64,000 nucleotides of DNA, taken from NCBI RefSeq assembly GCF_002846335.1, contig NZ_PJMQ01000001.1, positions 4,278,001-4,342,000 of the forward strand. The letters run 5' to 3'. The position numbers were made by a program, and so were the translations under genes. Positions 30,307 through 39,077 of this stretch are shown one piece after another. The stretch is from Janthinobacterium sp. 61 (GTDB lineage Bacteria; Pseudomonadota; Gammaproteobacteria; Burkholderiales; Burkholderiaceae_D). How positions within the stretch are numbered: the first letter of the stretch is position 1; every line of letters begins with the position of its first letter. The notes under the pieces were generated by a model. That model searched no databases. It had not been told where the DNA came from and was given only the letters and a program-made list of their open reading frames with translations.

Positions 30307-30824
30307 TTGAAAAGAGTATAAATTAACAATTAACACTCCAACCCGGCTTTTCAGGTGCAAAAGTAGGCCAAATTTTCTCTTGTGATTCTGCGTGGCTTCG
30401 GTTCAAATTCGCGGCTGGCCTTGATTTTCGCACTGCAGCACGATTCAAAGCCTCGGTTTGGCATTACAACGTACGGTACCGGATAATGCCTTCCTCTATC
30501 GATACGCGCAATGCCCATGTCATACAATTTCTTATAGGCAAAGTTTTCGAAAAAGCCATCTTGTTTTCAATATGGAAACAATCAGCACAACGTACTCATA
30601 GTGAAACGTTGTTTTTTGATCGTGCCGACCAGAAAGAATCGGCGCTTGAAAATTTTACTGCCATCGCAGCGAAAAGAATGTCGCCGTTGTGCCAGGAAAG
30701 CTCTTTTTGGTGTCATCTTGGCCACCAACTCTCGATCTTAAGCGTGTTTGCGCAAGAAGAATCAATTTATTTTCAGCAACGGTTGTCTTATTCGCCAAAT
30801 CCCCTTGTCCACAGCCGCTTTTTC
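30307..30824. other. Noncoding stretch, no gene supported
   Basis: AT-richer than the surroundings, lying between the divergent XRE-like regulator and liuR. It should hold the regulator's promoter at its left edge (TATACT about 75 bases from the start). An open frame at 30486-30854 has no recognisable composition or family and overlaps the liuR promoter, so I do not call it a gene. Confidence 0.5.
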
Positions 30825-30852
30825 TTGCAGCACGGCCAGGGCACGCTACAAT
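30825..30852 (+). promoter_or_regulatory. Candidate liuR promoter
   Basis: TTGCAG (30825-30830) and TACAAT (30847-30852) with 16-base spacing. The LiuR-like operator begins eight bases further on, over the expected transcription start. Confidence 0.5.
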
Positions 30853-30859
30853 AGTATTG

Positions 30860-30875
30860 ACGTTGACGTAAACGG
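30860..30875. promoter_or_regulatory. LiuR operator candidate, liuR autoregulation
   Basis: ACGTTGACGTAAACGG differs at two of 16 positions from the perfect palindrome in front of isovaleryl-CoA dehydrogenase (31407-31422). It lies 52 bases before liuR, overlapping the predicted start of transcription. Confidence 0.65.
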
Positions 30876-30926
30876 CACTTTGCCACCCGCCTGCCCCGCA
30901 GTACCCCATTTATCGACCGATCACCC

Positions 30927-31355
30927 ATGCAACCGACACCGCCCGCAGCAATGACGACCTATACCATTACCGAACTGGCGCGGGAATTCGACATCACGGC
31001 ACGCGCCATCCGTTTCTATGAAGACCAGGGCTTGCTCAGCCCGAAACGCGAAGGCGCAGGCGGACGCAGCCGCGTCTACACGCCGCGCGACCGCACCCGC
31101 CTCAAACTGACCCTGCGCGGCAAGCGCCTGGGCCTGGCGCTATCGGAGATCAAGAGCCTGGTCGACATGTACGAGTCGCCGAAAGATACGCGCGCTCAGA
31201 TGGACCGCTTCCTGGGCGTGCTGGCGCAGCACCGGCAAACCCTGGAGCAGCAGCGCATCGATATCGAAATGGCACTGGCGGAAATCAGCGCGCATGAAGA
31301 TGCCTGCGCGCGCATGTTGGCGGACTTGAACCTTGATAAGGCGCAAACAAACTAG
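30927..31355 (+). CDS. liuR: MerR-family regulator of branched-chain amino acid catabolism
   Basis: A 142-residue MerR-type regulator (134 if it starts at ATG 30951). The N-terminal winged helix-turn-helix (YTITELAREFDITARAIRFYEDQGLL) is followed by a long dimerisation helix. It lacks the cysteine pattern of metal-sensing MerR proteins. LiuR proteins control leucine/isovalerate genes and bind ACGTTTACGTAAACGT-like palindromes; two such sites flank this gene, and the next gene is isovaleryl-CoA dehydrogenase. Identification is therefore by family plus site plus context. Confidence 0.88.
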   Translation: MQPTPPAAMTTYTITELAREFDITARAIRFYEDQGLLSPKREGAGGRSRVYTPRDRTRLKLTLRGKRLGLALSEIKSLVDMYESPKDTRAQMDRFLGVLAQHRQTLEQQRIDIEMALAEISAHEDACARMLADLNLDKAQTN

Positions 31356-31406
31356 GTGCCCACGCGGCGACACTTGCCGCGCAGAGCGCTTTACGCGATT
31401 CACTTT

Positions 31407-31422
31407 ACGTTTACGTAAACGT
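31407..31422. promoter_or_regulatory. LiuR operator, perfect palindrome
   Basis: ACGTTTACGTAAACGT is a perfect 16-base palindrome between liuR and the isovaleryl-CoA dehydrogenase gene. It overlaps a TTTACG (31410-31415) that stands 17 bases before TATCAT (31433-31438), so binding would block this promoter. Confidence 0.75.
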
Positions 31423-31490
31423 CACAACTGAGTATCATAGCTTTACTGACCCGGCATCCATGACCGCCACACTATAACGACGAGGACGAC

Positions 31491-32675
31491 ATGCTCCATC
31501 TCCCAGGCTTGACCTTTGACCACGGCGACGACATCGCCTCCTTAAGAGTAGCGATCCAACAATTTGCCGCCGCCGAAATCGCGCCGCGCGCGGCTGAAAT
31601 CGACCGCACCGACCAGTTCCCCATGGACCTGTGGCGCAAGATGGGCGACATGGGCTTGCTCGGTATCACCGTCAGCGAAGAATACGGCGGCGCCGGCATG
31701 GGCTACCTGGCGCACATCATCGCCATGGAAGAAATCTCGCGCGCCTCGGCCTCCGTTGGCCTGTCCTACGGCGCCCACTCGAACCTGTGCGTGAACCAGA
31801 TCAAGCGCAACGGCACGGCCGAGCAAAAGGCCAAGTACCTGCCGAAACTGATCACGGGCGAGCACATTGGCGCCCTGGCCATGTCGGAACCGAACGCGGG
31901 CTCGGATGTCGTCAGCATGAAACTGCGCGCCGACTTCAAGGGCGACCGCTGGGTCTTGAACGGCACCAAGATGTGGATCACCAATGGCCCCGATGCGGAC
32001 GTACTGGTGGTGTACGCAAAAAACGACCTGGAAGCAGGTCCGCGCGGCATGACGGCTTTCCTGATCGAAAAGAATTTCAAGGGCTTTTCCATCGCGCAAA
32101 AGCTCGACAAGCTGGGCATGCGCGGCTCGCACACGGGCGAGCTGGTATTCCAGGATTGCGAAGTGCCGGCCGAAAACGTGCTCGGTGGCTTGGGCAAGGG
32201 TGTCAACGTGCTGATGTCGGGCCTCGACTTCGAGCGCACCGTGCTGTCCGGCGGCCCGCTGGGCATCATGCAAGCATGCATGGACCTGGTCGTACCCTAC
32301 GTGCATGACCGCAAGCAATTCGGCCAGGCCATCGGCGAGTTCCAATTGATGCAAGGCAAACTGGCCGATATGTATTCGACCATGATGGCGTGCAAGGCCT
32401 ATGTGTATGCAGTGGGCCAGGCTTGCGACCGCGCCACCACGCCGGAAGCCGTGCGCCAGTTGCGCAAGGATGCGGCCGGCGCCATTCTGTATAGTGCGGA
32501 GAAGGCGACCTGGATGGCAGGTGAAGCGATCCAGGCCCTGGGCGGCAACGGCTACATCAACGAGTATCCGGCCGGCCGCCTGTGGCGCGATGCCAAGCTG
32601 TATGAAATCGGCGCCGGGACCAGCGAAATCCGCCGCATGCTGATAGGCCGTGAACTGTTTGCGGAAACCAAGTAA
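31491..32675 (+). CDS. liuA: Isovaleryl-CoA dehydrogenase
   Basis: FAD enzyme of leucine catabolism: isovaleryl-CoA to 3-methylcrotonyl-CoA. The 394 residues show the acyl-CoA dehydrogenase order: [16 protein letters not shown] flavin loop, [16 protein letters not shown], the isovaleryl-type catalytic glutamate in [16 protein letters not shown], and the C-terminal [21 protein letters not shown] with [16 protein letters not shown]. The ribosome site is GAGG. First gene downstream of the LiuR palindrome. Confidence 0.95.
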   Translation: MLHLPGLTFDHGDDIASLRVAIQQFAAAEIAPRAAEIDRTDQFPMDLWRKMGDMGLLGITVSEEYGGAGMGYLAHIIAMEEISRASASVGLSYGAHSNLCVNQIKRNGTAEQKAKYLPKLITGEHIGALAMSEPNAGSDVVSMKLRADFKGDRWVLNGTKMWITNGPDADVLVVYAKNDLEAGPRGMTAFLIEKNFKGFSIAQKLDKLGMRGSHTGELVFQDCEVPAENVLGGLGKGVNVLMSGLDFERTVLSGGPLGIMQACMDLVVPYVHDRKQFGQAIGEFQLMQGKLADMYSTMMACKAYVYAVGQACDRATTPEAVRQLRKDAAGAILYSAEKATWMAGEAIQALGGNGYINEYPAGRLWRDAKLYEIGAGTSEIRRMLIGRELFAETK

Positions 32676-32728
32676 GCACGGGCGCGCGGTTATCGACTGG
32701 GTGATGAGCTATTCATGCGAGTACAGAT

Positions 32729-34531
32729 ATGACGCAAATTGCCTTCCCCAAATTGCTCTCTTCCCAGATTGCATTCGATATCGCGCGCACCATCCGCGAT
32801 GGCTTTGACAAGCATTACCGTTTATTCCGTGAAACGAGCCAGCACGCCAAGCGCTATTTCGAGCAAGGCGCCTGGAGCGCGGCACAGACGGCGGCCCGCG
32901 AACGCATCGACTTTTATGACAAGCGCGTGCAGGAATGCGTGCAGATGCTCGAAGATGAGTACGAAGAGTCGGAGTTGAGCGACGAAGTGTGGCGCGAACT
33001 CAAGTTGCACTACATTGGCATGCTGACGGAACACAAGCAGCCGGAACTGGCGGAAACCTTCTTCAATTCCGTCTGCTGCAACATTTTGCACCGCACTTAT
33101 TTCAATAACGACTATATTTTCGTGCGTCCCGTCGTTTCCACGGAATACATCGACACGCAAGACCCGGTGCCCACCTACCGCGTGTATTACCCGGGCAAAG
33201 ATGGTTTGCGCCCCACCCTGACGCGCATGGTGAACAACTTCCAGCTGGACTGCGCATTTGCCAACCTGGAGCGTGACGTGGCCCAGGTGGAGGTGCGCCT
33301 GCAGCAGCTGTTCGGCGGCGACAGGCTGGAGCCGAACCACCAGCTCCAGGTCTTGACCAGTTTGTTCTACCGCAACAAGGGTGCCTATCTGGTCGGCAAG
33401 GGCATCAACGGCAACCGCGAATACCCGTTTGTCGTACCCATCCTGCACAACCGCCACGGCAAGCTGGTGCTCGATACGGTGCTGTTCGAGCAGCAGCAGA
33501 TTGCCGTGCTGTTTTCGTTTACGCGCGCGTATTTCCTGGTGGATATGGAAGTACCGTCGGCCTATGTGCAATTCCTGCGCAGCTTGCTGCCGCGCAAACC
33601 GCGCAGCGAAATTTATACGATACTTGGCCTGCAAAAACAGGGCAAGACCCTGTTTTACCGCGACTACCTGCAGCATCTGAGACACTCGTCGGACCACTTT
33701 GAAAGCGCGCCCGGCATCCGCGGCCTGGTGATGCTGGTGTTTGCCCTGCCGTCGTTTCCGTATGTCTTCAAGGTTATCAAGGATTTTTTCCCGCCACCCA
33801 AGGAAACCACGCGCGCGCAAGTCCAGCAAAAGTATTTGCTGGTGAAACACCACGACAGAGTGGGCCGCATGGCCGACACGCTCGAGTATTCCAACGTGGC
33901 CTTTCCCCGCGCCCGCTTTGCCGAGGAACTGCTGGCCGAGCTCAAGCAGTTCGCCCCCTCGCTGGTCGAGGAAGACCAGGAGCAGATCATCATCCGCCAC
34001 CTGTACATCGAACGGCGCATGGTGCCGCTGAACATGTGGCTGAGCAATGCCGAAAAGGAAGGCCGCGATGACCTGGTCGAACACGGCATCGTCGAGTACG
34101 GCAACGCCATCAAGGAGCTGGTGGCGGCGAATATCTTTCCGGGCGACATGCTGTATAAAAACTTTGGCGTGACCCGTCATCAACGTGTCGTTTTTTACGA
34201 TTACGATGAGATCGAGTACATCACCGATTGCCAGTTCCGCGTCATCCCCCAGGCGCGCACGGAGGAGGAAGAAATGTCGGCCGAACCGTGGTATCCCATC
34301 GGAAAGCACGATGTGTTTCCCGAACAATTCGGCACCTTTCTGCTGGGAAATCCCCGCATCCGCGCCTATTTCATGCAGTACCATGCCGACCTGCTGACGG
34401 CGCAATATTGGCAGGCGCGCAAGCAGCGCATCGAAGACGGCCATATCGAGGACGTCTTCCCGTATCCGCAGCACATGCGTTTTTGTAAGCAGTCACCATC
34501 CTCAACCCAACCGGAGATCCAACATGAATGA
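32729..34531 (+). CDS. aceK: Isocitrate dehydrogenase kinase/phosphatase
   Basis: Bifunctional enzyme of 600 residues (E. coli about 580) that phosphorylates isocitrate dehydrogenase to push isocitrate into the glyoxylate bypass, and reverses this. Family blocks include [11 protein letters not shown], the [13 protein letters not shown] region and [20 protein letters not shown](Y)[19 protein letters not shown], which holds catalytic and metal residues. In enterobacteria it is with aceBA; here it sits between two leucine-catabolism-type genes, 53 bases after liuA and overlapping the thiolase by eight bases. Confidence 0.97.
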   Translation: MTQIAFPKLLSSQIAFDIARTIRDGFDKHYRLFRETSQHAKRYFEQGAWSAAQTAARERIDFYDKRVQECVQMLEDEYEESELSDEVWRELKLHYIGMLTEHKQPELAETFFNSVCCNILHRTYFNNDYIFVRPVVSTEYIDTQDPVPTYRVYYPGKDGLRPTLTRMVNNFQLDCAFANLERDVAQVEVRLQQLFGGDRLEPNHQLQVLTSLFYRNKGAYLVGKGINGNREYPFVVPILHNRHGKLVLDTVLFEQQQIAVLFSFTRAYFLVDMEVPSAYVQFLRSLLPRKPRSEIYTILGLQKQGKTLFYRDYLQHLRHSSDHFESAPGIRGLVMLVFALPSFPYVFKVIKDFFPPPKETTRAQVQQKYLLVKHHDRVGRMADTLEYSNVAFPRARFAEELLAELKQFAPSLVEEDQEQIIIRHLYIERRMVPLNMWLSNAEKEGRDDLVEHGIVEYGNAIKELVAANIFPGDMLYKNFGVTRHQRVVFYDYDEIEYITDCQFRVIPQARTEEEEMSAEPWYPIGKHDVFPEQFGTFLLGNPRIRAYFMQYHADLLTAQYWQARKQRIEDGHIEDVFPYPQHMRFCKQSPSSTQPEIQHE

Positions 34532-35720
34532 TCCAGTCGTAATCGTCGGTGCCGCACGCACCCCCATGGGCGCCTTCCAGGGCGATTTTGCCAACGTCAC
34601 CGCCAGCGACCTGGGCGCCGTGGCCATCCGCGCCGCCGTGGAACGGGCCGGCGTGGCGCCGGAAGCCGTTGAGCACGTATTTTTCGGCAATTGCCTGATG
34701 GCTGGCCAAGGCCAGGCGCCTGCCCGCCAAGCCTTGCGCAAGGCTGGCTTGCCCGACTCCACGGGCGCCGTGACGCTGTCGAAAATGTGCGGCTCGGCCA
34801 TGCAGACAACCATGTTCGCGCATGACACCTTGCTCGCCGGCAGTGCTGACGTGGTGGTAGCGGGTGGCATGGAATCGATGACCAACGCCCCCTACCTGGT
34901 GCCGAAGGCGCGCGGCGGCTACCGCATCGGCCACGGCATGATTTATGATCACATGATGATGGATGGCCTGGAAGACGCCTACAGCCGTGATGAAAAGGGC
35001 AATGCACGCTCGATGGGTACGTTTGCAGAAGAGTGCGCCAGCCAGTACAGCTTCACGCGCGAAGCGCAGGATGCGTTTGCCATCGAATCAGTGAAACGCG
35101 CCCAAGCGGCCACCAAGGATGGCAGTTTCGAATGGGAAATCGTGCCCGTGACCGTTTCCGGCCGCGGCGGCGACACCATCGTCAGCATCGATGAAGGCCC
35201 GCAAAAGGCTCGCCTGGAAAAAATCCCGACCTTGAAAGCCGCCTTCAAGAAGGATGGCACCATCACGGCCGCCTCGTCTTCGTCCATCAACGATGGCGCG
35301 GCAGCCCTGGTGCTGATGCGCGAATCGACGGCGAAAAAGCTCGGCTGCACCGTCATCGCAAAAATTCACGGCCACGCCACGCACGCGCAGGCGCCGAACG
35401 AGTTCACCACGGCCCCCATCGGCGCCATCAAGAAGCTGTACGCCAAAACGGGCTGGAGCAGCAGCAAGGTAGACTTGTTCGAGATTAATGAAGCGTTCGC
35501 CGCCGTGCCGATGGCCGCCATGCACGACCTCGACATCCCACACAGCAAGATCAACATCCACGGCGGCGCGTGCGCGCTGGGCCACCCGATCGGCGCCTCG
35601 GGCGCGCGCATCATCGTCACCCTGCTGGGCGCACTGAAGAAAACCGGCGGCAAGCGCGGCGTGGCGGCCCTGTGCATCGGCGGCGGCGAAGCGACGGCGA
35701 TGGCGATCGAACTGGTATAA
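34524..35720 (+). CDS. Acetyl-CoA acetyltransferase (thiolase II type)
   Basis: Thiolase of 398 residues interconverting acetoacetyl-CoA and two acetyl-CoA, the end step of leucine and ketone-body breakdown. Nucleophile C89 in SKMCGSAMQ, then the [17 protein letters not shown] block with the catalytic histidine and [14 protein letters not shown] with the second cysteine. GGAG precedes the start inside the end of aceK. Specific paralogue (atoB, phaA or bktB) cannot be decided from sequence alone. Confidence 0.93.
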   Translation: MNDPVVIVGAARTPMGAFQGDFANVTASDLGAVAIRAAVERAGVAPEAVEHVFFGNCLMAGQGQAPARQALRKAGLPDSTGAVTLSKMCGSAMQTTMFAHDTLLAGSADVVVAGGMESMTNAPYLVPKARGGYRIGHGMIYDHMMMDGLEDAYSRDEKGNARSMGTFAEECASQYSFTREAQDAFAIESVKRAQAATKDGSFEWEIVPVTVSGRGGDTIVSIDEGPQKARLEKIPTLKAAFKKDGTITAASSSSINDGAAALVLMRESTAKKLGCTVIAKIHGHATHAQAPNEFTTAPIGAIKKLYAKTGWSSSKVDLFEINEAFAAVPMAAMHDLDIPHSKINIHGGACALGHPIGASGARIIVTLLGALKKTGGKRGVAALCIGGGEATAMAIELV

Positions 35721-35735
35721 GCTGTTCCTGAGCAC

Positions 35736-35771
35736 GGGCGCGCACGGGCAATCATTGTCAGGGGCGCGCCC
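35736..35771 (+). terminator. Candidate intra-operon hairpin/terminator
   Basis: GGGCGCGC (35736-35743) and GCGCGCCC (35764-35771) form an 8-bp GC stem with a 20-base loop, followed by TTTCATTCATT. It lies between thiolase and SDR genes and could attenuate read-through. Confidence 0.4.
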
Positions 35772-35795
35772 TTTCATTCATTCCAGGGAGAACAC

Positions 35796-36464
35796 ATGCC
35801 TACCGCACTAATCATCGGCGCCTCGCGTGGCATCGGCCACGAAATCGTCCGTCAATACCGCCACGATGGCTGGAGAGTGATCGCCACGGCGCGCACACCG
35901 GACGCTTGCGATACGCTCAGGCAACTGGGCGCGGAAGCGCACCAGCTCGACGTGACGGATGTGGAAGGCTGTGCCGGCCTGGGCTGGAAGCTCGACGATG
36001 AAAAGCTCGATGTGGCCATCCTCAACGCGGGCGTATATGGCCCCCGTCACGACGGTTTTCCGGCACAAGCAGATTTTGATCTCGTCATGCACACGAACGT
36101 GCTGGCAGCCATGCGCCTTCTGCCGATACTGGCGCCGCTGGTAGCGAATGCCAAGGGTAAACTGGCCGTGCTGTCCTCGCACATGGGTTCCTTGAGCGAG
36201 CGCGGCAACCCCAGCGGTTCCCTGTACCGCGCCAGCAAGGCCGCCTTGAATTCCGTGCTGATCGACACGGCCCTCGTGCATGGCCCGCAAGGCGTCAGCT
36301 GCGTGGCTTTCCATCCGGGCTGGGTACGCACGGACATGGGTGGCGCCGGCGCCGATATTTCACCAGAGGAAAGCGCTGCCGGCATCCGCGCCACCCTGGC
36401 CAGCCTGCCGGCCACGGACAAGGCCGTGTTCCGCAATTATGATGGCAAGCCCATCGCCTGGTAA
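35796..36464 (+). CDS. SDR family oxidoreductase
   Basis: Short-chain dehydrogenase/reductase of 222 residues with the nucleotide motif GASRGIGHE (8-16), NAGVYGP, and catalytic Y144-xxx-K148 in YRASKAAL. Substrate unknown; placement between thiolase and acyl-CoA dehydrogenase suggests an acyl or hydroxyacyl intermediate. The ribosome site GGGAG is clear. Confidence 0.9.
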   Translation: MPTALIIGASRGIGHEIVRQYRHDGWRVIATARTPDACDTLRQLGAEAHQLDVTDVEGCAGLGWKLDDEKLDVAILNAGVYGPRHDGFPAQADFDLVMHTNVLAAMRLLPILAPLVANAKGKLAVLSSHMGSLSERGNPSGSLYRASKAALNSVLIDTALVHGPQGVSCVAFHPGWVRTDMGGAGADISPEESAAGIRATLASLPATDKAVFRNYDGKPIAW

Positions 36465-36504
36465 TTGCCTGTATCCACTATAAAAATATACGAGACGACG
36501 TCCC

Positions 36505-37632
36505 ATGATACTCAATGAAGAACAATCGATGATCCAGGAAGCGCTGCGCAGTTTTTCGCGCGAGCGCCTGGCGCCCCATGCGGCCCGCTGGGACAAGGAA
36601 CATCATTTCCCCAAAGAAGAATTGCAGGAACTGGCCGCGCTGGGCGCCTTTGGCGTGGCCGTGCCGGAAGCGCTGGGCGGTGCCGGCCTCGACTACGTGT
36701 CGCTGGCCCTCGTACTGGAAGAAATCGCCGCCGGTGATGGCGGCACCTCGACCATCATTTCCGTGAATAATTGCCCCGTGTGCAGCATCGCCATGATGTA
36801 CGCCAACGACGCACAAAAGGAACAGTGGCTGCGGCCGCTGGCACAAGGCGCCATGCTGGGGGCATTTTGCCTGACGGAACCGCACACGGGCAGCGACGCC
36901 TCGGCCCTGCGCACCACAGCCACGCGCGACGGCAATGAGTACGTCATCAACGGCACGAAACAATTCATTACCAGCGGCAAGTATGCGGACGTGGCCATCG
37001 TCATGGCTGTGACCGACAACACCGCCGGCAAGCGCGGCATCAGCGCCTTCTGGGTGCCGACGAACACGCCTGGCTACATCGTGGCGGGACTGGAACAGAA
37101 GATGGGCCAGCACTCGTCGGACACGGCGCAAATCCTGTTCGACAACTGCCGCATCCCGGCGGAGAATCTGATAGGCGAAGAAGGACAAGGCTACAAGATC
37201 GCCCTGTCCGGCCTGGAAGGCGGACGCATCGGCATCGCTTCGCAAGCCGTGGGCATGGCGCGCGCCGCCTACGAGGCGGCCTTGAGCTATGCGCGCGAGC
37301 GCGAAAGTTTCGGCAAACCCATCTATGAACACCAGGCCGTGCAATTCCGCCTGGCTGACATGGCCACGCAAATCGAAGCGGCGCGCCAGTTGATACGCCA
37401 CGCGGCGTCGATGAAGGATGCGGGCCTGCCATGCCTGAAGGAAGCGGCCATGGCCAAGCTGTTCGCGTCGGAAATGGCGGAAAAAGTGTGCTCGGACGCC
37501 ATCCAGGTGCACGGCGGCTACGGCTATGTGTCCGACTTCCCCGTCGAACGCATCTACCGCGACGTGCGCGTATGCCAGATCTACGAGGGCACCAGCGATA
37601 TCCAGAAAATCCTGATCGCCAGGGCCTTGTAA
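36505..37632 (+). CDS. Acyl-CoA dehydrogenase (short/branched chain)
   Basis: FAD-dependent acyl-CoA dehydrogenase of 375 residues. It shows CLTEPHTGSDASAL, QFITSGKYADVAIV, the GLEGGRIGIASQAVGMARAA helix, the QVHGGYGYVSDFPVERIYRD block and the catalytic glutamate in YEGTSDIQKILIAR, as in short-chain and isobutyryl/2-methylbutyryl enzymes. Last gene of the LiuR-linked run, followed by the structured repeat and a strong terminator. Confidence 0.93.
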   Translation: MILNEEQSMIQEALRSFSRERLAPHAARWDKEHHFPKEELQELAALGAFGVAVPEALGGAGLDYVSLALVLEEIAAGDGGTSTIISVNNCPVCSIAMMYANDAQKEQWLRPLAQGAMLGAFCLTEPHTGSDASALRTTATRDGNEYVINGTKQFITSGKYADVAIVMAVTDNTAGKRGISAFWVPTNTPGYIVAGLEQKMGQHSSDTAQILFDNCRIPAENLIGEEGQGYKIALSGLEGGRIGIASQAVGMARAAYEAALSYARERESFGKPIYEHQAVQFRLADMATQIEAARQLIRHAASMKDAGLPCLKEAAMAKLFASEMAEKVCSDAIQVHGGYGYVSDFPVERIYRDVRVCQIYEGTSDIQKILIARAL

Positions 37633-37666
37633 AAGTATTTGGAAGTAACAGTCTCAGCGCTTTTAG

Positions 37667-37764
37667 AAACCGTAGCGAGCAAGCCCGATATCGGATTGAG
37701 TAACGCAGCCGTACTTCGGTACGGCGAGTAACGCCGATTCGAGAGCGGGCTGCGCAGTAGGTTT
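37667..37764 (+). repeat. Dispersed structured repeat, copy B
   Basis: Second copy of the element at 29293. Outer AAACC/GGTTT, then GTAGCGAGC (37672-37680) opposite GCGCAGTAG (37752-37760). Stem AGCCCG/CGGGCT (37682-37687, 37746-37751), boxes GAGTAACGCA (37698-37707) and GAGTAACGCC (37726-37735), central hairpin GCCGTAC-TTCG-GTACGGC (37708-37725). The boxes are nearly conserved with copy A, but the stems are different sequences that still pair. Confidence 0.7.
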
Positions 37765-37784
37765 ATAAACGCGCCCACCAGACG

Positions 37785-38048
37785 AAAAAAAAGCCCGCTA
37801 GCGCGGGCTTTGTTCCAATGTATTACCAATGCTTTAATCGTGTCATGGACGCCAGTGCTATCTGCAAAGTGCCTCCTGATTTTCGGACTCCCATGCTATC
37901 TGCATGGTGACTCCAAGGTGTAAATCGACCATCGTATCCGGAATTACAAAATCCATTTCTTCGCACTGTCACGCCATCGACATTACACCTGTCGGTCGCC
38001 GCGCTGAAACTGGATGGTGAGATCATTTGCTGCCAAATCTCAATCACT
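37785..38048 (-). ncRNA. Candidate small RNA or small-peptide transcript, undescribed
   Basis: A minus-strand transcript of about 264 bases is predicted from a good promoter (38055-38083) to a strong terminator (37791-37810), with no convincing long ORF. It carries two direct repeats of 30 bases (37885-37914 and 37847-37876, 24 of 30 identical, period 38). The first contains the hairpin CCATGC-AGATA-GCATGG, and several GGA motifs are present. A 15-codon ORF (MQIAWESENQEALCR) has a GGAG ribosome site inside the first repeat, so a leader peptide is also possible. I know no matching Rfam family. Confidence 0.55.
37791..37810. terminator. Bidirectional rho-independent terminator
   Basis: AAGCCCGC-TAGC-GCGGGCTT, an 8-bp stem. 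It is followed by TGTT on the plus strand (end of the acyl-CoA dehydrogenase transcript) and by a run of eight or more T on the minus strand (end of the small transcript starting near 38048). Confidence 0.85.
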
Positions 38049-38054
38049 GAACGG

Positions 38055-38083
38055 AGTATATCACAGCTTTTTGTGCGATGCAA
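38055..38083 (-). promoter_or_regulatory. Strong sigma70-type promoter of the small transcript
   Basis: Minus-strand TTGCAT (38078-38083), 17-base spacer, TATACT (38055-38060) preceded by TGA as an extended -10. It begins just after the stop of the BrkB-like gene, so it does not serve an annotated protein gene. Confidence 0.65.
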
Positions 38084-38096
38084 TAATCTTTTTAAA

Positions 38097-38990
38097 TCAA
38101 GTCCTTAGCGCCAGCGGCTTGTCCTCTTCGCCGCCACGGGCCACTCTTTCGTACTCGGAAATCACTTGCGCGCCCAGCAGCAGCAGGGTGGCGCCGATTT
38201 CCAGGCTGAACATGACGACGATGGCCGTCGTCATCGAACCATACACGACATTGACCTGCGACAAAGTGGAAAAATACCAGACCAGCACATGGCGGGCGAT
38301 TTCCCACAGCAGGGCCGCCGTCACGCCGCCGATCAGCGCATGCGTGATCGACAGCCGCCCGACGGGCATGACCAGGTAAATCGAGCTCAATACGAGGATT
38401 TCCCCTCCCAGCCCGAGCAAGTACAGCAGCACGCCTGACACGCCTTCCAGGCCCCAGTCATGGCGCAAGAAGCGCACGCTTTCCTCGCCCATCACCTGCA
38501 GGCCGCCCGCCACCAGGGTAATGAGCAAGATGCCCACGCCCAGGCACAGGATGTAGCAGTACGGCAGCACCGCGGAAATGAGGAAATGGCGGCGGCGGAT
38601 GGCCACGCGGTGAATGAAAATCACGCTCATGGCGTTTTCCAGCACGGTAAACGCCAAGGAACTGAAAAACAGCATGGTCAGCAGCAGCAGCCAGCCGATC
38701 ACGCCCCGGTTATTGAGGAAATGCGCGACTTCCGCCACGATGGCCTTCGATTGCCCCGGCACCAGCCACTCCAGGTAATGGCCTATGGTTTGCAGCAATT
38801 CGTCCTGCGCGATTACGTGCGACAGGGCCACCACCACCAGCATCAGCAGGGGCACGATGGACAGCAGCGAGTAATACGCGACGGCGCCCGCCAGCAGCAA
38901 GCCCTGGTTGGCGCGGAATCCCTTCAGCACCTGCAGCGCGAAGGCCAGCGGATGGCTGAGGATGTAGGTACTGGCGTGGCGGTTGATCAT
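38097..38990 (-). CDS. YihY/BrkB family inner-membrane protein
   Basis: Integral membrane protein with about six hydrophobic helices and the family core (LLAGAVAYYSLLSIVPLLMLVV near the start, GGVTAALLWEIARHVLVWYF and NVVYGSMTTAIVVMFSLEIGATLLLLGAQ near the end). Function in the family is unsettled; BrkB was once linked to serum resistance. ATG 38990 (MINRHASTY, 297 residues) is the likelier start; the frame extends to 39071, and neither start has a clear ribosome site. Confidence 0.88.
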   Translation of the reverse strand: MINRHASTYILSHPLAFALQVLKGFRANQGLLLAGAVAYYSLLSIVPLLMLVVVALSHVIAQDELLQTIGHYLEWLVPGQSKAIVAEVAHFLNNRGVIGWLLLLTMLFFSSLAFTVLENAMSVIFIHRVAIRRRHFLISAVLPYCYILCLGVGILLITLVAGGLQVMGEESVRFLRHDWGLEGVSGVLLYLLGLGGEILVLSSIYLVMPVGRLSITHALIGGVTAALLWEIARHVLVWYFSTLSQVNVVYGSMTTAIVVMFSLEIGATLLLLGAQVISEYERVARGGEEDKPLALRT

Positions 38991-39077
38991 GTCGGGTGTG
39001 GTGAAGAAGGCGGCGCGGCCTCGTGCCACGCCTGCAATCACACTAGCATACTGACAATCCCCCTGCTGCACCGTACG

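Noticed and set aside
30486..30854. Possible 122-residue protein between the XRE-like regulator and liuR
   Set aside because: No ribosome site, no family resemblance, and it runs through the predicted liuR promoter.
32822..34474. Open frame of 550 codons on the minus strand
   Set aside because: Antisense to aceK, whose translation is clearly a known enzyme; no recognisable motif in the antisense product.
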